DNA from: Thermogemmatispora tikiterensis
GTDB lineage: Bacteria; Chloroflexota; Ktedonobacteria; Ktedonobacterales; Ktedonobacteraceae
Length of the DNA: 64,000 bases
Direction: 5' to 3'
Assembly (NCBI RefSeq): GCF_003268475.1
Contig: NZ_MCIF01000002.1
Coordinates: 2,901,382 to 2,965,381, forward strand
A program made the position numbers and the translations under genes. Below, piece by piece: positions 37,181 through 46,504 of this stretch; position 1 is the stretch's first letter; every line of letters starts with the position of its first letter. The notes under the pieces are model-generated. The model was not told the origin of the DNA and did not search any database. It worked only from the letters and a program-made list of their open reading frames with translations.

Positions 37181-39217
37181 TCAGGCCCAGAGATCAGGCT
37201 GCGCCAGATCCTGAGAGGCGCGCGAGCGACGCTCTTTTTCGCTCGCGCTTCCCGCGCCAGAACGCGGTTTGCGCTCACGCGCAGGCCGCCCTGCCGGCGG
37301 GATGACGACCGACAGTGGCTCGCTGCTGGCGCTGGTGGCCTCAGTTGTGGTTGTGCTCTCCACGCCTCTATAGGTGATCTGTGTCTCAAAGATGGAGCTG
37401 TGCTCGATGCTTACGCCTTCAAGCTGCTCAAGCAGGGACTCCAGGGCCGCATCATCACAGTTCGCCAGGCATGGCCATCGCAGACGCAGCTCAGCCGCTA
37501 CAGCGCTCCAGGCCGTTGTGCCACGTTCTTCTACCCACTTTACGAATGAGGCGGCAAAGCGTTCAAACCACTCACACGTATAGAGACCAACGCCAGGAAG
37601 AAAGCGAATACACTGATCACTGATGGTCGCTGCGGCCTGTTCCAGCTCAGTCCGCCGATAGCAGCGCAGCAAGGTATAGCAGTCACGCTCAGCAATGAAG
37701 TTCTCCCGACGAATCTGCTGCCGTATCGCCTCGCGATCGAGGAGGGCCAGGCGCCTGGCGAAGTCATCGTAACGGCTGCGGAGCAGGTGTAGGAGATCGC
37801 TGAGGGCCACCTGGCCATCGTAGCTCACGATGGGAAAGGCTCCTTCCAGGGAGGCGAAGGCTGCCCGCGCCTCGCGAGGTACGAGAAGAATAATATCGCT
37901 ACGTCCTTGCAACTGCTGCAATTTCTGTATTTTACGTTCTCTATAAGCAGATGTCCAGAAACCAAGGATTTCGACATAAAGACGCTGCTGTCCTCGTGAA
38001 AGAGCAAAATCAGGAATAAAGATCCCTTCTCGCAGCAGCAGTGGCTCAGGCTCACGCTCCAGGGACCAGCCCTCCAGCCCTTGACCTGGGCCGCGTTCGA
38101 GCGCCTGGAAGGCAGCGGCGAAGGTACTTTCCAGCTCGCTGTCAAAGAGAGCTTCGCCTGCCTCAGCTGGCCGTCCCGCCTGGTCCTCCTCTGGCAAGGT
38201 CAGCAGGGAAAGCAGATCGGGGTCCAGGGGCAGATGATAGGCTCGTTCGCCCAGATAAACCAGGGCCTCGGCAGCCACAATGGCTTTGCGCAGTCGTTCA
38301 GCGCTGCGCCGGCGCCGACGGGCACTTGTGCCCGTCGCGGGCCAGGGCGCGTACTCCAGGAGCAAGCGGCAGAGACGGGCCAGCCGCTGCCCATACTGCT
38401 GAGGAAGGCCCGTCATCTCCTGGGGACCATAGCAGGTCAGGCGCAGACGGGTGGGCTGATCTCTCTCGGAGAGCGGCAAAGGATCACCCTCCAGCTCAGC
38501 GGCGTAATCTAGATCATAATAGATGCCCAGGCGGCGCGCCAGGTAGCAGAAGCGTTTGATCACTGCACCCAGACCGACCGGCTCGACAGCGCGTAACACC
38601 TGAGAGTCAAGGAGAAAGGTCACCCGAGCCGCGCTGCTCAAGGCTGCCTCAAAGATAGCCTGGTTGTAATAGGCGACGATCAGCGCCGGCTGGGGAACAC
38701 TTTCGCTCACTCGCACCAGGCAGGCTTCGTCCTCATTGTCGAGGATGAGCAGCCGCTCTAGCTCGGCGAGCGAGAGAGAGAAACGGGCCGCAAAGGCTGT
38801 GAGGGCCGCCGTGCGTTCGCTGCCGGCTAGAAAACCATCGTAGCTGCTGTTGACATAGTCGAAGAGCGCAAGACGGAGCTGAACGGAGGAGGAAATGCCC
38901 ATTTGTTGGAGGGCCATCAGCGCTTGCTCACCAGCGGCGAGGTGCTTGAGCTCGTCGGTCCAGGCCGGCTGCTGCCAGGTGTACCAGGTTCCAAGAACGG
39001 CAATCAGACCATCGGCAAGACGATAGTCACCAATACAGGCACGCGCTTCATCTAGAGAAAAGGCCCGTCGCGGTTGCCCGAGCAGCCCTTCATAGTAGGC
39101 GAGGAGCTGCGCGATCTCGGCACTTAGCTCTCCTGGCTGCAGCCAGCGCAGCGTTAGATAGCGCTCGCCACCGCGACGGTAGACCTGCTTTTTGACATCT
39201 TGTAGACTGAGACGCAC
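37181..39217 (-). CDS. Bax1-like nuclease (DUF790), partner of XPB helicase
   Basis: A 678-aa protein of the DUF790 family, whose archaeal member Bax1 binds the XPB helicase and cuts DNA near bubbles. The nuclease core is around residues 355-420: LFDSELESTFAAAF, then GIFIPDFALSRG and VEILGFWTSAYRERK give the acidic PD-(D/E)xK-type pattern with Lys/Arg following. The N-terminal 330 residues (LQDVKKQVYRRGGERYLTLRWL) are also family-typical. An extra basic Ser/Arg tail of about 60 residues is added. The start is GTG with GGGAGA 6 nt before it. An XPB-like helicase is encoded at 42104-43519, separated by one kinase gene. Confidence 0.82.
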   Translation of the reverse strand: MRLSLQDVKKQVYRRGGERYLTLRWLQPGELSAEIAQLLAYYEGLLGQPRRAFSLDEARACIGDYRLADGLIAVLGTWYTWQQPAWTDELKHLAAGEQALMALQQMGISSSVQLRLALFDYVNSSYDGFLAGSERTAALTAFAARFSLSLAELERLLILDNEDEACLVRVSESVPQPALIVAYYNQAIFEAALSSAARVTFLLDSQVLRAVEPVGLGAVIKRFCYLARRLGIYYDLDYAAELEGDPLPLSERDQPTRLRLTCYGPQEMTGLPQQYGQRLARLCRLLLEYAPWPATGTSARRRRRSAERLRKAIVAAEALVYLGERAYHLPLDPDLLSLLTLPEEDQAGRPAEAGEALFDSELESTFAAAFQALERGPGQGLEGWSLEREPEPLLLREGIFIPDFALSRGQQRLYVEILGFWTSAYRERKIQKLQQLQGRSDIILLVPREARAAFASLEGAFPIVSYDGQVALSDLLHLLRSRYDDFARRLALLDREAIRQQIRRENFIAERDCYTLLRCYRRTELEQAAATISDQCIRFLPGVGLYTCEWFERFAASFVKWVEERGTTAWSAVAAELRLRWPCLANCDDAALESLLEQLEGVSIEHSSIFETQITYRGVESTTTTEATSASSEPLSVVIPPAGRPARERKPRSGAGSASEKERRSRASQDLAQPDLWA

Positions 39218-39503
39218 ACACGATCTCCCTGACTTCTCGCCCCCGTCGTTCTCTAACGGACAGAGGCATTATATCGCAAACAAGCGGCACTGCCTAGCAG
39301 TGACCTCTCGGCCATGAGCAGGCCAGCAGACGGGCCAGCGGTGGGACCTTTCTCCCATCCCATGAGGGTATGACGTACATAGGGGGTTCTCCGGCGTAAA
39401 GGCAACAAAAATATTATTATGATCTATAAAATCATTCCTCTCCAAAAGAATTTTGTCGTGAAGGTTGTAAAGAAGCTGACCCAGAGACATTGGTATGATC
39501 TCA
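39218..39503. other. Intergenic region between Bax1-like gene and kinase gene
   Basis: Divergent promoter region. The segment 39390-39470 is AT-rich. A 122-codon minus-strand ORF here has no ribosome site. Only the promoter at 39504-39532 is well supported. Confidence 0.45.
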
Positions 39504-39532
39504 TTGCATGGTTGTCCCGTATCTGGTATAGT
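39504..39532 (+). promoter_or_regulatory. Promoter of the predicted pseudokinase gene
   Basis: TTGCAT (39504-39509), 17-nt spacer, TATAGT (39527-39532). The leader would be about 190 nt. Confidence 0.6.
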
Positions 39533-39726
39533 ACTCACGGGAAGGCAATGGATGGGCATTGGGCTGGTTAACGGCCACTCTCGCCCTCGGGCGCGCCGCT
39601 TGAGCAGGGAGGCAGTGCAGCGCAGCGCTATCCTCACAAAAATGGGCGCTTGCGACCGTGTTCTATTTCAGGGAGAGAGCATACACACTGTAGGACAACC
39701 ACCATCCTGAACAGAGGGGGGTTGCT

Positions 39727-41943
39727 ATGAGCACCATCCCGCGCCGCATTGGCAGATATGGATTACAGCAGCAACTGGGCAGTGGCAGCCTGGGCGAGGT
39801 CTGGATGGCCTACGACCTTGAGCGCAACCAGGTGGTAGCGCTCAAGCTGTTCCACAGCGATTTGCAGGCCGACCCCAACTTCCTGGCACGCTTCCACCAA
39901 GCTGGCCAGATGCTGAGCGCCCTGCATCACCCCAATATTGTGTCGTTGCTCGGCTTTGAGGTGCTCCGCGTACCGGAGACCAACAGCACGATGGCCTGTA
40001 TGGCGATGGAGTACGTGGAGGGGGAGACGCTGGCCCATTATATTCAGCACACGCTGCGCAAGGGTCTCTTTCCTCCTATTTCCGCCCTCGTCTACCTTTT
40101 TAAGGCTCTTGGAGCTGCCCTGGACTATGCTCATCAGCAGGGCATTATTCATGGCGGTTTGAAGCCTTCCAATATCCTGCTGGACCAGCGCCATGCCTTG
40201 CACAGCAAGATTGGCGAGCCGCGCATTGCTGATTTTGGCCTGGCCACGCTTTTCAAAGGGACGAGCAGCTTGCAGAGCGCCCTCTATATCTCACCTGAGC
40301 AAGCTCGTGGCCAGCCCCCTACTGAGCGGAGCGATATTTACTCGCTCGGCGTCATCCTGTATGAGCTGTGCACCGGAGTCCAGCCTTTCCGCAGTGAGAG
40401 CGCCGTCGCGCTGATGATGCAGCATATTAACGTGCTGCCGACCCCTCCGATCCTGATTAATTCGAGCATCCCGCCAGGCCTTTCAGAGGTGATTCTCCGC
40501 GCCATCGCCAAGGACCCGGCGACGCGCTTCCGCAGCGCTTCAGCCCTGGCCGATGCGGTAGCAGAAGCCTGCGCGGCGCTACCTACGGGCCAGCTTTCGC
40601 TGGGTGACGAGTTTCTCCGCGATGGCCACGGTTCCGCAGAGGAGCCCAGCGCTCTCTCTGGCCCGCTGCCCGCTGCCACCGCCCAGACGACACGACGCAT
40701 CCCGGTGGTTACCCCGGAGAGCGGAGCGGCGCCAAGTACACCTTTGCCGGCTCCCATGCCCGCTCGTGTTCCCCAGCCTCTCCCGCCCGCTCCTCCTGCG
40801 CCTGCTCTGCCTCCAGCGACTACAGCAGTACTGCCTGCCGTCCCAGCCCGAGGACGTGGGAAGGAGTTTCCTCTCAGCTACGCCATCATCAGCGGGGTTG
40901 TTCTCTGTATCATTATTTTGGGTGCCAGTTTCGCCAGTCTCTGGCCCCACCAAAGTCAGCCGAGTAGTCAACCAGCGACGCCCGGCATTCCCGGCTACGT
41001 CTTTTTCCAGGATGACGCTCTGGGTCACGCCGATGTGCTCCGTATCGAGATCTCCGGCTTGCCCGCTCCGGCAGCGAACCAGGCCTATTATGCCTGGATG
41101 CAGGCCAGCGGTTCTCGCATTATCCCCCTCGGGAAGTTACTGATCTCCAACGGCAAGGCAAGCCTCGTCTATCCAGGCGATGTCCAGCATACCAATCTGC
41201 TCTCAGTAGCTACCGGTTTCTTTGTGACCCTGGAAGATGGCCAGCAGCAGCCGCAAGCTCCTGCAGGACCCAAGGTCTATGCTGGTAATCTGAACGGGGC
41301 CGCTCTTCCCTACCTGCAGCATCTGCTCTACCTCGCCCCGGGCCTGCCCGAGAAGGTCGGCATCGCTGTAGAGATGTTCGAGACAATTAAGTCCATCAAT
41401 GATAAGGCCAGCAGTATCGTTGATGATCTGCAAGGCCCCCACGACTACGGTCTGGCCTGGCGCCAGGCGAACCGCATTATTACCATGATCGACAGTACCA
41501 GCTACGCTCACAGCAGCGGCGACCTTCCCGCTAATCAGCCTGCGCTCCTACAGATCCCGATCGGCCTCATTTCTTCGCCATCTACCCCAGGGTATCTGGA
41601 CATGATGGCCAGCGAGATCAGCCACTTGCAAGAGGTCGCTGGTCAGAATAGCACAATGCTGCAGCATATCCAGCATATCAATAATGCCTTGAGCGATCTA
41701 CGACAGTGGGTGGCCAACATGCGTACCTACAGCGCTAAACTGGCTCAGACTCCTTTGGACCAGATGGGAAGTCAGAACGCACTCGATCTGGCACTGCAGT
41801 TGAAGAAGGCTGCAGCAGACTCCTATACCGGACGCGTGATTCCACCCAACGACCAGCCCACGATGGACCAGGGTTCGGCAGGGATGTATCAAGCCTACGT
41901 CGAGTGTCAGTATCTGGCCGCGGTACCCCTGCAAAAAGTCTGA
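39727..41943 (+). CDS. Membrane-anchored Ser/Thr kinase-like protein, predicted pseudokinase
   Basis: A 738-aa protein with a Hanks-type kinase domain (1-285), a Pro/Ala-rich linker, one membrane helix (about 388-410) and an outer region. The Gly-rich loop (GSGSLGEVW) and Lys40 are kept, as is Asp169 in DFG, but the catalytic loop reads IIHGGLKPSN: His142-Gly143-Gly144 replaces HRD, so the catalytic Asp is lost. In the alpha-C helix RFHQAGQ has Ala59 where the Glu should be. Catalysis is therefore unlikely, though ATP binding may persist. The outer domain (VLRIEISGLPAPAANQAYYAWM) resembles the C-terminal domain of RskA-type anti-sigma factors. GAGG lies close before the ATG. Confidence 0.88.
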   Translation: MSTIPRRIGRYGLQQQLGSGSLGEVWMAYDLERNQVVALKLFHSDLQADPNFLARFHQAGQMLSALHHPNIVSLLGFEVLRVPETNSTMACMAMEYVEGETLAHYIQHTLRKGLFPPISALVYLFKALGAALDYAHQQGIIHGGLKPSNILLDQRHALHSKIGEPRIADFGLATLFKGTSSLQSALYISPEQARGQPPTERSDIYSLGVILYELCTGVQPFRSESAVALMMQHINVLPTPPILINSSIPPGLSEVILRAIAKDPATRFRSASALADAVAEACAALPTGQLSLGDEFLRDGHGSAEEPSALSGPLPAATAQTTRRIPVVTPESGAAPSTPLPAPMPARVPQPLPPAPPAPALPPATTAVLPAVPARGRGKEFPLSYAIISGVVLCIIILGASFASLWPHQSQPSSQPATPGIPGYVFFQDDALGHADVLRIEISGLPAPAANQAYYAWMQASGSRIIPLGKLLISNGKASLVYPGDVQHTNLLSVATGFFVTLEDGQQQPQAPAGPKVYAGNLNGAALPYLQHLLYLAPGLPEKVGIAVEMFETIKSINDKASSIVDDLQGPHDYGLAWRQANRIITMIDSTSYAHSSGDLPANQPALLQIPIGLISSPSTPGYLDMMASEISHLQEVAGQNSTMLQHIQHINNALSDLRQWVANMRTYSAKLAQTPLDQMGSQNALDLALQLKKAAADSYTGRVIPPNDQPTMDQGSAGMYQAYVECQYLAAVPLQKV

Positions 41944-42103
41944 GCAGTAATGAGCAGAAGCGAGAACAGCAGGTCGCTTCGTCTGGGTTCGAGGCAGGCC
42001 GTTCTCTGCAGGCAGGAAGCCCCTTCCCCTCACGTCCACCTTAGCCTAGGCTTAGTGAGTAAGGAAGAGAGGCCGAGAGGCATAAAAGCCTGATTTGTGG
42101 CAC

Positions 42104-43519
42104 TCAAGATGACTGGCGCCGCCGACGAGCGATCTCCTCTTCGGTCGTGCCGCTGCTGACCAGCTCGTAGAGGGTGGCTTCTCCCTCTTTGGGTCGCAGA
42201 ACCCGCCCCAGACGCTGAATATATTCACGTCTGGTGCTGTTCCCGCTGACAATGATAGCCACGCGACAGTCGGGAAGGTCAACTCCCTCGTTCAGGACAC
42301 GCCCAGTGACGAGCTTGCTGTATTGCCCTCGGCGGAAGCGCTCTAGAATAAGCTGACGCTCCTCGGCAGCCGTCTTGTAGGTGACGCTTGGCAGACAGAA
42401 GCGCCGGCTGATCTCTTCAACAACCTGGTTATATTCGGAGAAGAGGATCACCTGGTCACAGGCGTGGCGTTTGAGCAATTGCTCGATCTGCTCATATTTG
42501 GCAGCTGCGTTGAGAGCAATGCGACGCGCTTCTCTCCAGGCACGCATGGCTGCTCGGGCTTCTTTGTCACGCGCACTGAGAAAGATCAGCTTCTGCTGGA
42601 AATCTTCTGGCGAGCGAATAGCGATCCGGCGACGACGGAGGAAGGAACGATAGATGGCCCGCTGCTCGGCATAGTGCTGCTGGTCTTCGGGAGGAAGCGT
42701 GACCTCAATACGGATTTCCCGATACTGGGCCAGATAGCGACCTTCGGTTAGCTCCTCTGGGCCGCGCCGGTAGACCTCGGGACCAATGAGTTCTTCCAGA
42801 TCCAGGTGAGCCATATCGCTGCGCTCAGGAGTGGCACTGAGGCCAAGGCGGCGGGGTGTAAAAGCACTGAGCGCAATCTGACGATAGGTCGGAGCCGGGA
42901 GGTGGTGACATTCGTCAAAGATGAGCAAGCCAAAGCGTCGCAGCTCTAGGGGATAGAGGGCTGCAGAATCGTAGGTGATGACGGTGATCGGCTGCAGGTT
43001 CTTGTCGCCACCCCCAAAGAGGCCGATCTGCTCTGGCGCCAGTTGCAGCATGGAGGCCAGGGCCAGTCGCCATTGCTGCAGCAGGTCAATAGTGGGGACC
43101 ACCACCACTGTCCAGAGCTGCAGGGAGTGGATAGCCAGGGCCGCCACCACTGTTTTGCCCGCACCAGTCGGCAGGACGATGACTCCCGCTCCTTCCGCAG
43201 CCAGCCAGCGCTCCAGAGCCTCCTGCTGGTACGGACGCGCTTCCACAGCGGGCACCGGAACGAAGGGCAGAGCCGGGCGCTCGTCAAAGGCAACCTGAAA
43301 AGGGGTTCCCTGCTGACTCAAGGCCTGTTTGACAGCGGCGAGATGGATGGGCAACGTGCGCAAGAAGCCACGACGACGATCACGCCCAAGTTGGGCCGCT
43401 ACCCGCTTCGGCAGGTGCGGCCCAAAGAGGCGCTGCAGCAGCTCCTCCGTCGGCAAAGCGCCCCACTCAGCAGGCGGCAACAACACAAGATCACGTCCGC
43501 GTAGATCGATCACAATCAT
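42104..43519 (-). CDS. XPB-like SF2 DNA helicase
   Basis: A 471-aa helicase of the XPB/Ssl2 type. The N-terminal damage-recognition-like region (1-90) precedes RPYQQEALERWL and Walker A in LPTGAGKT (116-123), DECH (202-205), SATPERSD (228-235) and motif VI QRLGRVLRP near the C-terminus. XPB proteins open DNA in nucleotide excision repair or transcription; in archaea they act with Bax1. ATG 43519 (AGGAG 7 nt upstream) is used because the longer frame to 43690 overlaps unrelated sequence. The RED motif of archaeal and eukaryotic XPB is RSD here. It is encoded 2.9 kb from the Bax1-like gene on the same strand. Confidence 0.85.
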   Translation of the reverse strand: MIVIDLRGRDLVLLPPAEWGALPTEELLQRLFGPHLPKRVAAQLGRDRRRGFLRTLPIHLAAVKQALSQQGTPFQVAFDERPALPFVPVPAVEARPYQQEALERWLAAEGAGVIVLPTGAGKTVVAALAIHSLQLWTVVVVPTIDLLQQWRLALASMLQLAPEQIGLFGGGDKNLQPITVITYDSAALYPLELRRFGLLIFDECHHLPAPTYRQIALSAFTPRRLGLSATPERSDMAHLDLEELIGPEVYRRGPEELTEGRYLAQYREIRIEVTLPPEDQQHYAEQRAIYRSFLRRRRIAIRSPEDFQQKLIFLSARDKEARAAMRAWREARRIALNAAAKYEQIEQLLKRHACDQVILFSEYNQVVEEISRRFCLPSVTYKTAAEERQLILERFRRGQYSKLVTGRVLNEGVDLPDCRVAIIVSGNSTRREYIQRLGRVLRPKEGEATLYELVSSGTTEEEIARRRRQSS

Positions 43520-43634
43520 GCCTGCTCTCCTCACTCTCCCGGCTGCAGCTTTGTCCAACCTGACCTGACGCCTTACCTCTCCCGGCTGCAGCTGCTCGAT
43601 CGCCTGACCGGAGCGGAGCGGGATGGGATGGCGC

Positions 43635-44597
43635 TCAGCGAGGCAGGCCAAGGCGCTCCTCCAGCTCACGTGCGACGCTATAGGGATCACGCGCTCGCTC
43701 GCTGATCTCGCTCAGCAGGCGCTGCCACTCGCCGGGGCTGACCTCCTCTTCAAGGTGCTGAAGCACCTTCTGTACGATCAGCGCTTCGATTTCACTACGG
43801 ATCTGACGCTGAGCACGCTGCCGGAGCAGGCCGCTGTCTTCCAGAAAGCGACGATGACGCTCCAGAGCTTCCACAAGCTGATCAATCCCCTCGCCTTTGA
43901 GGGCGCTGGTCAGGACGATCGGAATGCGCCAGGCCGCAGTACGCCGGTCGGGGGCCAGACTCAAGAGCATGGCCAGCTCGGCAGCAGTCTGGTTAGCGCC
44001 CGGCTTATCTTTCTTGCTGACAACAAAGAGGTCCGCGATCTCCAGAATACCGGCCTTGAGGGCCTGAACCTCATCGCCGAGGCCGGGAGCACAAACCACC
44101 ATTACGCTATGCGCGGCACGCATGATTTCGACCTCGGCCTGCCCGGTGCCGACGGTCTCAATGAGAATCGGGTCGTAACCGGCAGCATCCATAGCACGCA
44201 CGACATCGCGCGTAGCGGCGGAGAGGCCACCCAGGCTTCCGCGGCTGGCCATGCTCCGAATGAAGACGCCCGGGTCACCAGCCAGCTCCATCATGCGAAT
44301 GCGGTCGCCAAGCAACGCCCCGCCTGAGAAAGGACTGGTGGGATCAACGGCGATCACCGCTACACGTCGCTCGCGCTGGCGAAATTCGCGCGTGAGCCGG
44401 GTCACCAGGGTGCTCTTGCCTACGCCTGGAGATCCCGTGATGCCTATGATGTGAGCGCGCCCAGCGTGTCGATGCAACTCAGCCAGGCAATCGCGGATAC
44501 CAGGTACCCCATTTTCGATAAGGGTCACCATACGAGCCAGCGCGCGCCGGTCGCCGCTCAGAAGACGCTCGATCAGATTCTGATTCTGGTTTTGCAA
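43635..44597 (-). CDS. meaB: Methylmalonyl-CoA mutase-associated GTPase MeaB
   Basis: G3E-family P-loop GTPase that protects and reloads adenosylcobalamin-dependent acyl-CoA mutases. Walker A is GSPGVGKS (55-62); VAVDPTSPFSGGALLGDR, IRSMASRG, ETVGTGQAEVE and SKKDKPGA are MeaB/ArgK signatures. The length of 320 aa is typical. The start is a TTG (44597) with AGGTG four nt before it; no ATG lies near. It follows the B12-binding subunit by 7 bp and is surely cotranscribed. The large mutase subunit is not in the window. Confidence 0.93.
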   Translation of the reverse strand: MQNQNQNLIERLLSGDRRALARMVTLIENGVPGIRDCLAELHRHAGRAHIIGITGSPGVGKSTLVTRLTREFRQRERRVAVIAVDPTSPFSGGALLGDRIRMMELAGDPGVFIRSMASRGSLGGLSAATRDVVRAMDAAGYDPILIETVGTGQAEVEIMRAAHSVMVVCAPGLGDEVQALKAGILEIADLFVVSKKDKPGANQTAAELAMLLSLAPDRRTAAWRIPIVLTSALKGEGIDQLVEALERHRRFLEDSGLLRQRAQRQIRSEIEALIVQKVLQHLEEEVSPGEWQRLLSEISERARDPYSVARELEERLGLPR

Positions 44598-44604
44598 GCC
44601 GCAC

Positions 44605-45027
44605 CTACACCTCTACCTGGAGACGCTCAGGGTGAATATTCTCACGCACGAACTGAATGATCTGCTCAACGGGGGTTCCCGGGCCAAAGCACCCTTTGAT
44701 GCCCATCGCTTTGATAGCGGGAATATCCTCATCGGGCAAGATACCCCCAGCGGCTACGAGGACATCGGTGACGCCGTTCTGCTTCAGCAACTCCATAATG
44801 CGAGGGAAGAGAGCCATGTGCGCGCCGGAGAGGATGCTCAGGAGAATGGCATCAACATCTTCCTGAATGGCGGCTTCCACAATCATCTCTGGTGTTTGAC
44901 GAATGCCCGTATAGATAACCTCCATGCCTGCATCACGCAGGGCACGGGCGATGACTTTCGCGCCACGGTCATGCCCATCCAGTCCTGGTTTGGCAACCAA
45001 CACGCGAATGGGACGAGTTGCAGCCAT
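44605..45027 (-). CDS. B12-binding small subunit of an acyl-CoA mutase
   Basis: A 140-aa cobalamin-binding domain matching the C-terminal domain of methylmalonyl-CoA mutase. It has [12 protein letters not shown], where Asp17-x-His19-x2-Gly22 is the DxHxxG motif that supplies the lower axial His to B12; [10 protein letters not shown] and [14 protein letters not shown] also match. As a separate chain it should pair with a catalytic large subunit (methylmalonyl-, isobutyryl- or related mutase) encoded elsewhere. ATG 45027 is set by AAGGAG 7 nt upstream; the in-frame extension to 45072 has no homology. Confidence 0.93.
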   Translation of the reverse strand: MAATRPIRVLVAKPGLDGHDRGAKVIARALRDAGMEVIYTGIRQTPEMIVEAAIQEDVDAILLSILSGAHMALFPRIMELLKQNGVTDVLVAAGGILPDEDIPAIKAMGIKGCFGPGTPVEQIIQFVRENIHPERLQVEV

Positions 45028-45508
45028 AAGGTGACTCCTTTGTCCAACCTCGCTGAAACCTGCGCCTGACATGGCCAGGCTGAACGTCAGGCCAGCTCCT
45101 TAGCCAGCCGGTTTCTGTATGCGTCGCGGTCGCGCCAGCCTGCCGCCCTGCTCGGCCCTGCTCGGCGCAAGGCAGTCTCCTCCTCCGACTCTCATTGACG
45201 CTGCTGGGCCGCTAAGCAAAGACCAGAGGCAGCAGGCCAGGTTGCTTGCGCTCAGTTTGCCGCAGCGTAGCCCGAGGAAGAAGCCCCCGCACTGCCGCAG
45301 AGGCCGCCCAGGACCAGGCTCCAGGTACGCTACTCACGCATCTCCAATTGAGCACTACCATTCTACATCGGCCAATCAGTCCCTGCAAGCCGCCGCTTCG
45401 CTTCCACCCACCAGACTGAGAGAAAGCAAGAGGCAGACAGTCAGGCAGCCGGCCAACCATGCGAGCCAGGGATAAGCACGAGTTACAAGGGCAAGAGAAA
45501 GGCTCGCT
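45028..45508. other. Non-coding stretch between the B12 subunit gene and rnc
   Basis: About 480 bp. ORFs on both strands are shadows with no ribosome site. I see no terminator hairpin with a T run and no clear promoter. Confidence 0.4.
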
Positions 45509-46231
45509 TCAGGATGGGGTCTCGGGAAACCCCTCCGGCTGGAGCGAGCGGAGAGCGTCAAGGGCCGCCAGGCGCCCTGCTTCCTTGATGCTGGAAGCCG
45601 TGCCAACGCCAAGCAGCAGGTCATGTTCGAAGACACCAACAGTGAAGGTACGGTCATTGCGGCTGCCACCTTCCTCCAGGACACGATAGCGGGGAAGGCA
45701 ACCGGAGCGACGGAGGAGGATGTTTTGCAGGCGTCCTTTGGGATTGCTGTTGAAGAGTTGCCTGTGCACCTCGTTGACGACCGGAAAAATCCACCGTGCC
45801 ACGAACTCACGAGCGACTTCTGGCCCCTGATCAATGTGAATGGCGCCGACCAGAGCCTCTAGAACATCGGTGCACAGAGAATCACGCGAGCGTTCATTGA
45901 AGGTGCGCAAACTGGCGGTATCAACACGTACGAAATCAAAGAGACCGAGCTGGCGCCCGATGCGCGAGAGCACCCGCCGGCTGACTACCTCCGACTTGAG
46001 CGAGGTCATTTCTCCTTCGGAGGCCTCCGGGAAGTTGCGATAAATATACTCCACGACGTGAGCGCTGATGATCGCATCACCGAGAAATTCTAGCGTGTCG
46101 TACGAGTCACGGATGGCCGTCTCAGGACAGCAGGAATGATGCGTCAGCGCGCGCTCCAGCAATCGTCGATCGTGAAAGGTAATCTGTAATCGGGCTTCCA
46201 GTTCTGCAAGATCGCTGGTGCTCTCCGTCAT
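45509..46231 (-). CDS. rnc: Ribonuclease III
   Basis: Cuts double-stranded RNA in rRNA maturation and mRNA turnover. The signature is YDTLEFLGDAII, with Glu and Asp of the metal site; the second acidic pair is in CTDVLEALVGAIHID. The C-terminal 70 residues are a double-stranded-RNA-binding domain (NPKGRLQNILL, then a short alpha-beta fold with SIKEAGRLAALDAL). At 240 aa it is full length. There is no Shine-Dalgarno sequence: the -10 box ends 8 nt before the ATG, so the mRNA is probably leaderless. Confidence 0.94.
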   Translation of the reverse strand: MTESTSDLAELEARLQITFHDRRLLERALTHHSCCPETAIRDSYDTLEFLGDAIISAHVVEYIYRNFPEASEGEMTSLKSEVVSRRVLSRIGRQLGLFDFVRVDTASLRTFNERSRDSLCTDVLEALVGAIHIDQGPEVAREFVARWIFPVVNEVHRQLFNSNPKGRLQNILLRRSGCLPRYRVLEEGGSRNDRTFTVGVFEHDLLLGVGTASSIKEAGRLAALDALRSLQPEGFPETPS

Positions 46232-46239
46232 ACAGTATT

Positions 46240-46269
46240 ATTATAGCCTACCTGAGCCGCAAGCGTCGA
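46240..46269 (-). promoter_or_regulatory. Promoter of rnc (leaderless)
   Basis: Minus-strand TATAAT (46245-46240) with a weak TCGACG (46269-46264) 18 nt upstream. Eight nt separate the -10 box from ATG 46231. Confidence 0.6.
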
Positions 46270-46332
46270 GTCTCTCTCATCAGCTCTGGGTCGCCGGGGC
46301 GCATCTGACGCCGCAGCGACGCCCCCCGTCTC

Positions 46333-46361
46333 TTGACACCCTGTGGTAATCATCGGACAAT
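46333..46361 (+). promoter_or_regulatory. Candidate promoter of the copCD operon
   Basis: TTGACA (46333-46338), 17-nt spacer, GACAAT (46356-46361). The -35 is perfect and the -10 is weak, which could mean activator control. The leader is about 135 nt. Confidence 0.4.
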
Positions 46362-46504
46362 GGGAACTGACCAGGGGTAGTGAAGAATCTGTTTTCTGCT
46401 TCTGACCACGATCTTTCCCGCCATGTCTGCGTATCCATAGAGTAGATAAGTAAGGAGAGGCCAAGCAAGGCCATGATCAGGCCTATGCAGCTGAGGACAG
46501 GACA

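Noticed and set aside
41980-42000. GGTTCGAG resembling a tRNA T-loop
   Set aside because: No acceptor, D or anticodon stems can be built around it.
42043-42052. Perfect palindrome AGCCTAGGCT
   Set aside because: Ten bp without flanking symmetry, between gene ends; likely chance.
43520-43690. N-terminal extension of the XPB-like helicase
   Set aside because: AGGAG precedes ATG 43519, and XPB homologues start at the same point.
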